Source: Nocardia sp. BMG51109 (GTDB lineage Bacteria; Actinomycetota; Actinomycetes; Mycobacteriales; Mycobacteriaceae). Taken from it: a DNA stretch of 64,000 nucleotides. The stretch is from NCBI RefSeq assembly GCF_000526215.1, contig NZ_JAFQ01000004.1:6014001-6078000 (forward strand), read 5' to 3'. Both the position numbers and the translations under genes were made by a program. Below the pieces are notes generated by a model, which saw nothing but the letters and a program-made list of their open reading frames with translations, was not told where the DNA came from and did no database searches. Positions 1 through 8,257 of this stretch are shown here, piece after piece. The number at the start of each line of letters is the position of its first letter. Position 1 is the first letter of the stretch.

Positions 1-74
1 CCTATGTCGGCCGCGCCGGTAGGTCGACAGATCGGTCTCGAACTCGGCCTGTCGGGACGGTCGGACCACGGAGA

Positions 75-398
75 TTACTTCGCCTTACCGGCCTCCTCGC
101 TGATGGACTTCTGGTAGATGTCGGCAAAGGTTCGGGAGTCCTTTATCAGGTCGTCGCAGAATGCCGCGACGTCGGTGCCGATGAGTTCCGTGACCCGGGT
201 GCCGGCCGCGACTCCCTCGTCGAAGAAATCGAGAAGGTCCGAGAGCAGGGTGCCGTCGACCAGGCCGACCGGACCGACCTTGAAGAAGTACTTTTGAATC
301 TCCTTGTAGACGATCTGGTAATCGGGCGGGAGTGCCTTGACGCGGGCCATGTGCGCCCGCCACTCTCGCTTACCTTCGATGATGTCGCGGATGCCCAC
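75..398 (-). CDS. DUF1048 family protein (distal copy)
   Basis: Small soluble helical protein of 107 residues. It reads as a DUF1048 protein, a family of unknown biochemical role usually encoded next to PadR regulators. It begins with GTG one base after the stop of the preceding DUF1048 gene, so it is the third gene of a PadR-DUF1048-DUF1048 operon. The two DUF1048 proteins share the pattern of an N-terminal basic helix followed by 'ALPxxY', an 'LxxLLDFFDEG' type helix and a C-terminal 'DDxxxFCDDL' segment, so they are diverged paralogues. No signal peptide or membrane segment is seen. The family call is from memory of the pattern; function is unknown. Confidence 0.75.
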   Translation of the reverse strand: MGIRDIIEGKREWRAHMARVKALPPDYQIVYKEIQKYFFKVGPVGLVDGTLLSDLLDFFDEGVAAGTRVTELIGTDVAAFCDDLIKDSRTFADIYQKSISEEAGKAK

Positions 399-399
399 G

Positions 400-756
400 C
401 TATGCTCCCAGCCGGCTCAGTTTCTTGGCCACGTTCCTGTTCAGCTGCTCACGCCACTTGTCGCGATAGCTCTTGGCTCCCTCTTCGCCCGCGATCGCCG
501 CGCAGAAGCCCTTGATGTCGTCGCCCACCGCCTCGTGCACGCTCTGACCATCGGATGCCGTTTCCTCGAGCAGCCCCAGGGCGCCGTCGAGGATCGGCAT
601 CAGGTTGCGACCCGTGAAGTCCCCGAAGGGGAAGAGATGAGCCTTGATCTCTTCCCACGCCGCTCGATACTCGGCCGGAAGGGCCTCGGCCCGGGCCTCG
701 AAGGCCTTGTATTCCCTGGTGAGATCGTTGCCTGTGATTTTCTCCCAGAAGTTCAC
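400..756 (-). CDS. DUF1048 family protein (proximal copy)
   Basis: A 118-residue helical protein of the DUF1048 type, paralogous to the gene just downstream. It starts with GTG overlapping the PadR stop by four bases (GTGA), so translation is very probably coupled to the regulator. The sequence has an aromatic N-terminus (MNFWEKITG), the 'ALPAEYRAAWEEIK' helix and 'DDIKGFCAAI' near the C-terminus. DUF1048 proteins have no established activity. Co-transcription with a PadR regulator, known in Firmicutes and actinobacteria for drug or stress responses, is the only hint about function. Confidence 0.75.
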   Translation of the reverse strand: MNFWEKITGNDLTREYKAFEARAEALPAEYRAAWEEIKAHLFPFGDFTGRNLMPILDGALGLLEETASDGQSVHEAVGDDIKGFCAAIAGEEGAKSYRDKWREQLNRNVAKKLSRLGA

Positions 757-1070
757 TTCTTGCTTTCCTTCAGCTCATTGATGCGTGCCGAGACGTATTC
801 CCATTTCACCCAGAACTCCGCGAGTTCTTTGCGTCCCGCGCTGTTGAGCGTGTAGAACTTGCGCGGCGGGCCGACCTCGGAAGGCCGCTTCGAAACATCG
901 ACCAGCCCGTTCTTCTCCAACCGCAGCAGGATGGCGTATACCGTCCCCTCGATGACATCGTCGAAACCGAGTTCGTTCAGCCGGCGCGTAATGGCGTAGC
1001 CATAGGTCTCCTCGCCGCCGATGATTTCGAGGACGCAGCCTTCGAGGGTGCCTTTCAGCATCTCCGTCAA
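753..1070 (-). CDS. PadR family transcriptional regulator
   Basis: A 105-residue winged-helix repressor of the short PadR (subfamily 2) type. The hallmark order is present: 'LKGTLEGCVLEII' helix 1, 'YGYAITRRL' (the YGYxI/L signature), 'GTVYAILLRLEKNGLV' recognition helix and turn, 'PPRKFYTLNSAGRKEL' wing, and a C-terminal dimerisation helix. Such regulators bind DNA and often aromatic or drug ligands in a dimer pore. It is the first gene of a three-gene operon with two DUF1048 genes and probably autoregulates through the inverted repeat upstream. Confidence 0.9.
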   Translation of the reverse strand: MTEMLKGTLEGCVLEIIGGEETYGYAITRRLNELGFDDVIEGTVYAILLRLEKNGLVDVSKRPSEVGPPRKFYTLNSAGRKELAEFWVKWEYVSARINELKESKK

Positions 1071-1123
1071 GTTGTCCGTGGCAGCCTTCCTTCGATCGGA
1101 ATCACTATTCGGTGGTACCGAGT

Positions 1124-1149
1124 ACTACTAGACTGTATCACAGAGTAGT
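1124..1149. promoter_or_regulatory. Candidate PadR operator upstream of the PadR-DUF1048 operon
   Basis: The 5' region of the PadR operon contains ACTACT (1124-1129) and AGTAGT (1144-1149), an inverted pair separated by 14 bases, with AT-rich sequence between. PadR-type repressors usually autoregulate from such sites. Assignment rests only on symmetry and position. Confidence 0.3.
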
Positions 1150-1240
1150 GGTCGAAACATCGCCACACTCGTCCCGGAGAGACCGCCCCGGAACGGCCGG
1201 GCGGACGAGCGGTTTCCGATCGGCACGACCTCGCCCCGGT

Positions 1241-1846
1241 TCAGCGAGTCGGTGTGCCTGGTGCCGCGCACGCCGCCAGGAAATCGTCGACGATGCGGAG
1301 GCAGTCGGTGCGGGTGGCGCAGCCCAGACCGCTGAGGCGGGTGAACACGATCGGGCCGAGGAGTTGCGGCAGTACGGAGTCGAGTTCGCGGTCGCCCAGG
1401 ATCGTGCGGGCCTCGTCGCAGTCGAACAGGTCGTCGAACGGGCGGCGGTAGTTCTCGACGAGATGGTGGCGCAGCGAGCCGGTGCGCGTGGCGTCCTCAG
1501 CGGTCGCCAGCCAGGCGAGGGTGGTCAGATGCAGCGGAACCTCGTTGATCACGTCGGCCCACCGGCCGAGCAGTTCGATCAGCCGCTCGCGCAGGGTGCC
1601 CTCGGTCGGGGATTCGACCACCGCCGGAAGCATCTGCTCCAGCGTCGCGGTGCGCAGGTGCACGACATTGTCGAAATGCCGGTACAGCGTCGTGCGGGCG
1701 ACATTGGACAGCCGGGTGACCGCGTCTATCGTGATCGCTTCCAGCCCACCGGATTGCAGGAGTTCGGTGGCCGCGTCGAGCAGCCGGGCGCGGGAGCGCA
1801 CCTTCCGTGGATCGAGATCGTGGGACCCGGCGCTGGTCGTGGTCAT
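1241..1846 (-). CDS. TetR family transcriptional regulator
   Basis: A 201-residue one-domain-plus-ligand-pocket repressor. The N-terminal HTH reads 'RARLLDAATELL ... ITIDAVTRLSNVARTTLYRHF', typical of TetR. An in-frame start lies 15 codons upstream, but ATG at 1846 is preferred because AGGAGG sits about 12 bases before it and the upstream extension is low in conservation features. The gene is divergent from an MFS efflux gene with a 118-base gap, the classic repressor/pump arrangement, so it probably represses that transporter and itself. The ligand is unknown. Confidence 0.88.
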   Translation of the reverse strand: MTTTSAGSHDLDPRKVRSRARLLDAATELLQSGGLEAITIDAVTRLSNVARTTLYRHFDNVVHLRTATLEQMLPAVVESPTEGTLRERLIELLGRWADVINEVPLHLTTLAWLATAEDATRTGSLRHHLVENYRRPFDDLFDCDEARTILGDRELDSVLPQLLGPIVFTRLSGLGCATRTDCLRIVDDFLAACAAPGTPTR

Positions 1847-1914
1847 GGACGAAGAATTCCTCCTCGGGATGCCTGCTGCGACGGGGCTCACAGTGCGAGT
1901 CGGCCTACTTATGA

Positions 1915-1925
1915 TACTCCTAGTA
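1915..1925. promoter_or_regulatory. Candidate operator between tetR and the MFS gene
   Basis: TACT-CCT-AGTA is a short inverted repeat in the AT-richer centre of the divergent promoter region (roughly 1900-1955). Its position suits a TetR operator controlling both genes. A longer imperfect symmetry could not be resolved by eye, so this is only a locator. Confidence 0.3.
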
Positions 1926-1964
1926 GCGTAGCGATACTTTTGGTTTCGTTTCTAGGGAGGTTTG

Positions 1965-3551
1965 GTGAGCACGACAGCGACGGCGTGGTCCACCCGGCTG
2001 CGATGGGTGGTGCTGGTTGCCTGCTCGGCCGTCGCGCTCGTCATCGCGTCCATGGCCGCGCTCTACACGGCACTGCCGGAGATCGCCTCCGAAACCGGTG
2101 CCACGCAAGCGCAGCTGACCTGGGTCGTGGACGGTTACACGCTCGCCCTCGCCTGCCTGGTGCTGCCCGCCGGTGCGCTCGGCGATCGGTTCGGGCGGCG
2201 GCTGATCCTCGTCGTCGGGCTCGTCGTGTTCGCGGTCTCGTCGGCCGTTCCGCTGTTCATGGGCGGCCCGATGTGGCTGATCGGCGCGCGCACCGCGGGT
2301 GGCGTCGGGGCCGCGCTCGTCATGCCGTCCACGCTGTCGATCCTCACCTCGAGCCTGCCGCGGGAGCGGCGCAACGTCGCCATCGGAATCTGGGCGGGGA
2401 CCGTCGGTGTCGGTGCCGTGCTGGGGATTCTGGGTTCCGGTGTGCTGATGGAATTCTGGTCGTGGGCGTCGATCTCCGTGGCGATGGCGATCTCCGGTGT
2501 CGTCCTGGCGGTCGCCGGATGCACGATTCCCGAATCGCTGGATGCGGCGCGTCCGGCCTTCGACCCGTGGGGCGCGGTCTCCGGGGCGGCCGCCGTCGGA
2601 CTGGTCGTGGTGGCGGCTCTCGAAGCGCCGCAACGCGGTTGGACGGATCCCGTGGTGCTCGCGGCCGCGATCGCGGGGGTGGCGGCCGGGGTGGCCTTCG
2701 CGCTGATCGAGTTGCGGGCGGAGCATCCGCTGTTGGACGTGCGATTGTTCGCGCTGCGCGGATTCGGTACGGGGACGGCGTCGGTCGCGATCCAGTTCCT
2801 CGTGTCGTTCGGCCTGTTCATGCTGATCGTGCAGTTCTTCCAGCTGATTCTCGGATACCGGCCGCTGATGTCGGCGCTGGCCATGGCGCCGATGATCGCT
2901 CCGATGGTGATCCTGTCGGTGATCGCGCCGTGGCTCGCCGAGCGGTACGGGCTGCGGCTGCCGACCGCGGCCGGATTGGCGACCGTCGGTGTGGCGCTGC
3001 TGCTGTTGTCGCGGCTGTCGACCGACAGCACCTTCACCGACATCCTGTGGCCGCTGCTGATCATGAGTGTGGGCCTGGGGCTTTCGGCCGCGCCCGCGAC
3101 GGCCGCGATCGTCGACGGCGCGCCCGAGGGCAAGGACGGCGTCGCGGCGGCCGTGAACGACGCGGCCCGCGAGGTGGGCGCCGCCATCGGCATCGCCCTG
3201 TCCGGCAGCATCCTCGCCGCCGGCTACAGCGAGCGCATCGACGAGGTGCTGCCGATGGTCCCCGAACAGATCCGCGGCCCGGTCTCCGGATCCCTCGCGG
3301 GTGCGCTGGAGGTCACCGAACACATTGGGCCCCAGGCGAAACCGCTGGCCGAAGTGGCAGAGGGCGCATTCATGCACGGACTGCACAACGCGTGCCTCCT
3401 GCTCGGCTCCGCGGTGCTGGTGCTCGCGGTCGTGCTGGGCCTGTGGGCACCGGGCCGCCGGGTGAACGGCCCGGTGGAGGCGGCCCCGGCCGATGACGCC
3501 CACGAACCGGACCGGACAGCGCTCGGAACCGGTTCGCGGACAGCGCCGTAG
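1965..3551 (+). CDS. MFS drug efflux transporter, DHA2 (14-TM, EmrB/QacA-like)
   Basis: A 528-residue major-facilitator protein of the length expected for 14-helix DHA2 exporters, which extrude lipophilic drugs by proton antiport. The first helix is followed by 'LPEIASETGATQAQLTWVVDGYTLALA', then the motif A region 'GALGDRFGRRL' between TM2 and TM3, and the motif C-like 'GVGAVLGILGSGVL' in TM5. GTG at 1965 is chosen because AGGGAGG (1954-1960) is four bases upstream; an in-frame TTG at 1962 would sit too close to it. It is transcribed divergently from the TetR gene, its likely repressor. Confidence 0.9.
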   Translation: MSTTATAWSTRLRWVVLVACSAVALVIASMAALYTALPEIASETGATQAQLTWVVDGYTLALACLVLPAGALGDRFGRRLILVVGLVVFAVSSAVPLFMGGPMWLIGARTAGGVGAALVMPSTLSILTSSLPRERRNVAIGIWAGTVGVGAVLGILGSGVLMEFWSWASISVAMAISGVVLAVAGCTIPESLDAARPAFDPWGAVSGAAAVGLVVVAALEAPQRGWTDPVVLAAAIAGVAAGVAFALIELRAEHPLLDVRLFALRGFGTGTASVAIQFLVSFGLFMLIVQFFQLILGYRPLMSALAMAPMIAPMVILSVIAPWLAERYGLRLPTAAGLATVGVALLLLSRLSTDSTFTDILWPLLIMSVGLGLSAAPATAAIVDGAPEGKDGVAAAVNDAAREVGAAIGIALSGSILAAGYSERIDEVLPMVPEQIRGPVSGSLAGALEVTEHIGPQAKPLAEVAEGAFMHGLHNACLLLGSAVLVLAVVLGLWAPGRRVNGPVEAAPADDAHEPDRTALGTGSRTAP

Positions 3552-3843
3552 GACCGCCCGGCTCGGCATGGCGGGCCTCCGGCCGGATCGCCGCCGTCGG
3601 TCGAACGCGTGCTCACTGTCGAGACCGGCCCGGCCGCCTGCGCCGGGACCTGCGGCGCGGCGACAGACGGAACCAGTGTGCGTCGGCGTGCCGACCCTGC
3701 TGCCCGGCTTCGGGTGCCCAGCCGGGGTGTCGCGGAATTCGTCTCGGCCTCCGGGACGCCGAGCAGGTCGGCCCCTCGTGCGGGTGTGCGCGGGCGGGTC
3801 CATGGTCACCGTGTGCTCGAACGCCTCGGTACTGTGACTTCGC
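3552..3843. other. Intergenic stretch without a recognisable gene
   Basis: About 290 bases between the MFS gene and the phosphotransferase gene. Several reading frames are open only because of the GC bias; none has a ribosome binding site or recognisable protein. No clear terminator hairpin or promoter was identified. Confidence 0.4.
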
Positions 3844-4734
3844 ATGACCGACACCGAGATCACCGCAGAGCTGGTCCGCGACCTGCTGCGGGAGCAACAT
3901 CCGGACCTTGCCGGGCTGGCGATCCGCGAGGTGGCGGGTGGCTGGGGCAACCAGATGTGGCGTCTCGGGGACGAGTTGGTCGTGCGCATGCAGCGCATGG
4001 ACCTGACCCCGGAACTCCAGTTCAAGGAGCGGCGGTGGCTGCCCGTGCTGGCTCCGCGCCTGCCGCTGCCGGTGCCGACCCCGGTGCGGTGCGGTGAACC
4101 GTCCGAACTCTTCCCCAAGCACTGGACCGTGATGACGTGGGTTCCCGGCGAGCCGCTGGACCACGGTTCGATCAGCCGAGGCGCGCACGCGGCCGATACG
4201 CTGGCGGGCTTCCTCCGGGCGCTCCATGTGGAGGCGCCCGCCGAGGCGCCGAGCGCCACGGACCGCGGCGCCCATCCGAGCGACTGCACGGACGGCTTCG
4301 AGGACTTCTTCCGGGCCGTTGCCCTCGACGACATCGCCACCGACGTCCGGTCCGTCTGGGACGACGCCGTCGCGGCCGGCGCGTGGGAGGGCCCGCCGGT
4401 GTGGGTGCACGGCGACCTGCATCCGGCGAACGTCGTCGTCTCGGACGGAACGCTCTCGGGCATCGTCGATTTCGGTGACATGTTCGCCGGCGATCCGGCG
4501 TGGGACCTCGCCGCCGCATGGGTGCTGCTCCCCGCGGGCACGGCCGCAGGGTTCTTCGACAGCTACGCGCACGCGGACGAGTCGGCGATCCGGCGCGCTC
4601 GCGGGCTGGCCGCCCTGAAGAGTCTGTTCCTGATTCTCATGGGGCAGAACGGAGATCGGGGCCTTCCCGGCGGCAAGCCGCACTGGGGGCCTGCGGGCCG
4701 GGCGGCACTCGATCGTGTTCTGCGGGGTCTTTGA
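3844..4734 (+). CDS. Phosphotransferase family protein (APH fold)
   Basis: A 296-residue kinase-fold protein of the aminoglycoside/macrolide phosphotransferase superfamily. Near residue 195 it has the catalytic loop 'WVHGDLHPANVV' (HGDxHxxN) and then 'GIVDFGDMFAGDPAWDLAAAW', supplying the metal-binding Asp. The N-terminal 'GGWGNQMWRL' nucleotide-binding strand and 'VVRMQR' follow the family order. Family members phosphorylate antibiotics or small metabolites. The lack of resistance-gene context makes a true resistance role uncertain. It stands alone between two unrelated units. Confidence 0.82.
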   Translation: MTDTEITAELVRDLLREQHPDLAGLAIREVAGGWGNQMWRLGDELVVRMQRMDLTPELQFKERRWLPVLAPRLPLPVPTPVRCGEPSELFPKHWTVMTWVPGEPLDHGSISRGAHAADTLAGFLRALHVEAPAEAPSATDRGAHPSDCTDGFEDFFRAVALDDIATDVRSVWDDAVAAGAWEGPPVWVHGDLHPANVVVSDGTLSGIVDFGDMFAGDPAWDLAAAWVLLPAGTAAGFFDSYAHADESAIRRARGLAALKSLFLILMGQNGDRGLPGGKPHWGPAGRAALDRVLRGL

Positions 4735-4878
4735 CGCGGGTCGCCGCCGGCCGGCCCACCGTCGATGGGCACACGCCCGGCATCCAGCAGTCGATACGGC
4801 TCGATGTGCTCACCGGCACTGGGCGAGTACGCCTTGCTGCCGGTCTCGGACGCGGTAGTGGCTCCGAGACGACGCGGT

Positions 4879-4893
4879 GGAAACGTTATTCTC
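4879..4893. promoter_or_regulatory. GAGAAT-N3-ATTCTC-type operator (degenerate) upstream of ligase 4927
   Basis: GGAAAC-GTT-ATTCTC. The right half is a perfect match to the cluster-wide inverted repeat and the spacer matches the perfect site at 41820; the left half is degenerate. It lies 33 bases before the start of the ligase gene, a position suiting a repressor site. Confidence 0.5.
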
Positions 4894-4926
4894 TCAAATG
4901 GGTAATGGGTATCTACACTGGGTGGG

Positions 4927-6480
4927 GTGTCGTCGTCAGTTGCCGAATCGTGCCCGACCGTTCCCGCGTTGCTGCGGCGCTGCGTCGCCGAGTTCGGGGG
5001 CGAGCGCTATGTGGTGACCCCGGATGGTGAGCTGACCTACGCGGCCGCCGAACGGCGTTCCGCCGAGATCGCGCGGCGGTTGCTGTATGCGCGGGTGGGG
5101 AAGGGGAGCCGGGTCGGGCTGTTCTTCACCAGTGGCAGCGAGTGGGTCGTCTGGTGGCTGGCCCTCTGCCGTATCGGCGCGGTGGCCGTTCCGCTGAGCA
5201 CGATGTATGCGCCGGGGGAGATCCGGAAGGTGTTGCGGCTGGCCGATATCGAGCTGTTGGTCGCGGCGGATGCGGTGCTCGGGACCGAGACCGGCGCGAT
5301 TCTCGAGGCCGCGCTTCCCGATCTCGCTCGGGCGTCGGCCGGGGGCTTGCAGCTGCCGGAGGCGCCGTATCTGCGTGAGATCGTCCTGACCGGAGAGGCC
5401 GCGCGCGGGTGGGCGAGCCGGTGGAGCAGTGACCTGACCGCCGTGTCGCCGGAGGTGCTGGCGTCTGTCGAAGACGAGGTGTCGCCGGCCGATCCGGCGA
5501 TCATGATCCACACCTCGGGGTCGACGGCCGACCCGAAAGGCGTCGTGCACACGCACGGCACGCTCGTCCGGCAGACGAGCACCTGGCCCGCCGCCATCCG
5601 CCACGCCACGGGAGTCGACGGAATACCGCGGGTACTGTGCGCGATGCCGCTGTTCTGGGTCGGCGGCATGCTCGCCGTGACGGGTGCGCTGCACGAACCG
5701 GCCACGCTGTTGCTGTTGCCGCGCCTGGATCCAGGCCCCGGGCTGGACCTGATGGAACGGGAGAAAGCCACCGGCGTGATCGGATGGCCGGCCTTCACCC
5801 AACGCCTCCGCGAGCACCCGACCTTCGCCGATCGGGACCTGTCGAGCGCACCCCTGCTGCGGGACGGACCACTGGATCTCGCGATGGTCGGCGTGCCCGG
5901 GCAGTACCCGGTGCACCGCAGCCTGACCGAAACCGCGGGCAGCTTCGCGCACACCGACATCCGGATCGCCGCCCCGGACGGCAGCGATGTTCCGGACGAG
6001 ACCGTCGGCGAACTGCTCATCCGCGGAATCGGCGTGATGGCCGGATACAACAAGCGCGAACGCTCGACGGTCTTCGACGCCGACGGCTGGTTCCACACCG
6101 GCGACCTCGTCTACCGGATCCCCCGCGACCCCCGCCTGTTCTATGTAGGCCGCACCAGCGAGCTGATCAAGCCGGCGGGCGCGAACGTGTCCCCGCGCGA
6201 GGTCGAAGCGGTGATCGAATCCTTCGACGAGGTCCTGCAATGCGTGGTGGTCGGCCTCGACCACCCGACCCGCGGCGAGGAGGTCTGCGCCGTGGTGATC
6301 CCCGCCGGCTCGGACCTCGACCTCGAATCCCTCACCGCCCGAACCCGTTCCGAACTCTCGGCCTACAAGGTCCCCACCCGCTGGGTGGTCACCACCAGCG
6401 CCCGCCTCCCGATCCTCCCCTCCGGCAAACTGGACCGCCGCCACCTGCGAACCCTCATCGCCGACGGCACCCTGAAGTAG
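4927..6480 (+). CDS. AMP-dependent acyl-CoA synthetase/ligase
   Basis: A 517-residue member of the ANL superfamily that would adenylate a carboxylate and transfer it to CoA. Visible motifs are 'MIHTSGSTADPKGVVHTHG' (A3 P-loop, about residues 193-211), 'GWFHTGDLVYRI' (A7), 'YVGRTSELIKPAGANVSPREVE' (A8 hinge) and 'LPILPSGKLDRRHL' with the catalytic Lys (A10). The A5 segment reads 'RSLTETAG', lacking the usual Y-G before TE. It starts with GTG at 4927 downstream of a cluster operator and converges on the ligase gene ending at 6534, which shares the 'GANVSPREV' hinge and is probably related. Substrate is unknown. Confidence 0.87.
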   Translation: MSSSVAESCPTVPALLRRCVAEFGGERYVVTPDGELTYAAAERRSAEIARRLLYARVGKGSRVGLFFTSGSEWVVWWLALCRIGAVAVPLSTMYAPGEIRKVLRLADIELLVAADAVLGTETGAILEAALPDLARASAGGLQLPEAPYLREIVLTGEAARGWASRWSSDLTAVSPEVLASVEDEVSPADPAIMIHTSGSTADPKGVVHTHGTLVRQTSTWPAAIRHATGVDGIPRVLCAMPLFWVGGMLAVTGALHEPATLLLLPRLDPGPGLDLMEREKATGVIGWPAFTQRLREHPTFADRDLSSAPLLRDGPLDLAMVGVPGQYPVHRSLTETAGSFAHTDIRIAAPDGSDVPDETVGELLIRGIGVMAGYNKRERSTVFDADGWFHTGDLVYRIPRDPRLFYVGRTSELIKPAGANVSPREVEAVIESFDEVLQCVVVGLDHPTRGEEVCAVVIPAGSDLDLESLTARTRSELSAYKVPTRWVVTTSARLPILPSGKLDRRHLRTLIADGTLK

Positions 6481-6533
6481 GGACGGCCGACAAGAGCAAA
6501 CCCTCGTACTGCTGCGCGAATCTGGGAGGCAGC

Positions 6534-8231
6534 TCAACCTGCCAGACGTTGCGTCGCCAGCTTGCGCAGGTCGCTGGATTTGATCTTGGCGCTGCCGGTG
6601 AGGGCGATGTCCTCCTCGCCGAAGAACAGGACCTGGCGGGGGACCTTGTAGCTGGCGAGGCGTTCGCGCAGGAAGGCGCGAATCTCCTCGGCGTCCAAAG
6701 TCTTTCCGGCATGCGGGACGACGCAGGCGACCACGACCTCGCCCAGGGTGTCGTGGGGTACGCCGACCGTGCGGGCCACCTTGACGCCCGGATACCGGAT
6801 CAGTTCCTCGTCCACCTCGCGTGGGGACACATTGGCGCCACCGGTCTTGATGATGTCGGTGAGGCGGCCCTCCCAGAACAGGCGGTCGTCGGCGTCGAGG
6901 TAGCCGCCGTCGCCGGTGTGGAAGTAGCCGTCCGGGTCCAGGGTCTCGTCCAGGGGCGTGCCGACGTAGCCGAGCATGAGAGTCGGTCCCTTGACGCAGA
7001 TTTCGCCGCGTTCGCCGCGGGCGAGCAGGTCGCCGGTGAGCGGGTCGACGATCTCGACCGTATTGCCCGGCAGCGGCAGACCGCTGCTTCCGGCGATCAC
7101 GTCTTCCGGGGTGTTGGCCTTGTAACACGTTGTGATGGTGAAGGTTTCGGTGTTGCCGTAGGCGTGGCCCGGTTCGGTGTAGGCGATCGAGGTGCGCGGG
7201 TGGCGCGCGGCGGGCGTCGACACGTCCACGAACCGCAGGCTGCTCAGATCCGTTGCCGCCCAGTTGGATGCGCCCTCCAGCTGGGCCCACTGGTGCGGCC
7301 AGGCGACGGGAAAGTTCACCCGCTCGGCCTCCATCAGGCGCAGCGCCTCGGCGGCGTCGAAGGTGGACTGCAATACCAGCGAGCCGCCGGCGGCCAGCGT
7401 CGCGCCCAGTGCCATGCCGAAATTCCCGGACCAGAAGAAGCCGTTGGCGGTCCAGCAGCGCACGTCGTCGTCCGGGCCGAAGTCGTACATGCGGCGGAAC
7501 CGCCACATCTGGATGGCGACGCCCCGATGGGCGCTGCGGATCCCCTTGGGCTTGCTGGTGGAGCCGGAGGAGAAGAAGATGACCGCGGTGTCGCTGGGGC
7601 GCACCGAGGCGGCGGCCGCATCGATCAGCTCCTGCGGTTCGCCGTCGCCGCGGGCCAGGAAATCCGCCCAGCTCTCGATGGCACCGGCCGCGGGCGCACC
7701 GACCACCGAAAGATGCCGCAGGAAGGGATATTTCGCGGATCGCACGGCTCCGGGCTCCGACTCGCCGATCAGCGGCTCCAGTTCGGTGAGCACGGCCGCG
7801 AAATCCTTACCGGCAACGGCACGTTCGAACAGCAGCACCGACACCCCGGAGATGTCGAGCAGATGATCCAGCTCCGCGGGAGTCGAGAAGGTGCTCAGCG
7901 TGACCGCGACCCCGCCGGCCAGCGCGGCGCCGAAGACGCCCGCGAGCCACTCGGGCCGGTTCGTCATCAGCACGCCCACCCGGCTGTCCTTGCCGACACC
8001 GCAGGCGCGCAGCGCACGGGCCACGGCGTTGGCCCGCTCCCACAACTCGGTGTAGGTCCAGCGGGTGTCGCCGAAGACGAGCGCCTCGCGGCCGCCGTAA
8101 CGCTCGGTCACCTCGCGCAGGAAACCGGGCAGGGTGAGCGGCCCGAGCGCCGGTTCCTCGGCGAGCGGCGGGCCGGACGCGATCGCCCGCGCGATTCCGG
8201 TATCGGTGGTGTCGTTGGCCCCGCTGGTCAC
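6534..8231 (-). CDS. AMP-dependent acyl-CoA synthetase/ligase
   Basis: A 565-residue ANL-superfamily ligase. Motifs in order: 'VIFFSSGSTSKPKGIRSAH' (P-loop), 'AYGNTETF' (A5), 'GYFHTGDGGYLDADDRLFWEGR' (A7/A8), 'GGANVSPREVDEEL' and the C-terminal 'LTGSAKIKSSDLRKL' with the catalytic Lys. The GTG at 8231 is chosen because GGAG lies six bases upstream and the hydratase gene ends only 26 bases before. It is the last gene of the acuI-maoC-ligase operon that starts at 10444. The presence of a hydratase and reductase upstream suggests it activates an acid that the same operon then processes. Confidence 0.88.
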   Translation of the reverse strand: MTSGANDTTDTGIARAIASGPPLAEEPALGPLTLPGFLREVTERYGGREALVFGDTRWTYTELWERANAVARALRACGVGKDSRVGVLMTNRPEWLAGVFGAALAGGVAVTLSTFSTPAELDHLLDISGVSVLLFERAVAGKDFAAVLTELEPLIGESEPGAVRSAKYPFLRHLSVVGAPAAGAIESWADFLARGDGEPQELIDAAAASVRPSDTAVIFFSSGSTSKPKGIRSAHRGVAIQMWRFRRMYDFGPDDDVRCWTANGFFWSGNFGMALGATLAAGGSLVLQSTFDAAEALRLMEAERVNFPVAWPHQWAQLEGASNWAATDLSSLRFVDVSTPAARHPRTSIAYTEPGHAYGNTETFTITTCYKANTPEDVIAGSSGLPLPGNTVEIVDPLTGDLLARGERGEICVKGPTLMLGYVGTPLDETLDPDGYFHTGDGGYLDADDRLFWEGRLTDIIKTGGANVSPREVDEELIRYPGVKVARTVGVPHDTLGEVVVACVVPHAGKTLDAEEIRAFLRERLASYKVPRQVLFFGEEDIALTGSAKIKSSDLRKLATQRLAG

Positions 8232-8257
8232 GGTCCGCTCCGTCCCTGTCCGCCGCG

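Noticed and set aside
1..74. Part of a gene entering from the left edge
   Set aside because: 74 bases are too few to recognise a product, and no clear continuation is visible.
1920..4541. Very long open frame on the minus strand opposite the MFS and phosphotransferase genes
   Set aside because: It is Arg/His/Gly-rich, has no domain, and lies antisense to genes with clear family motifs. A product of GC bias.
3844..4734. Antibiotic resistance gene
   Set aside because: The phosphotransferase fold is clear, but sequence alone does not show antibiotic specificity and there is no mobile context.
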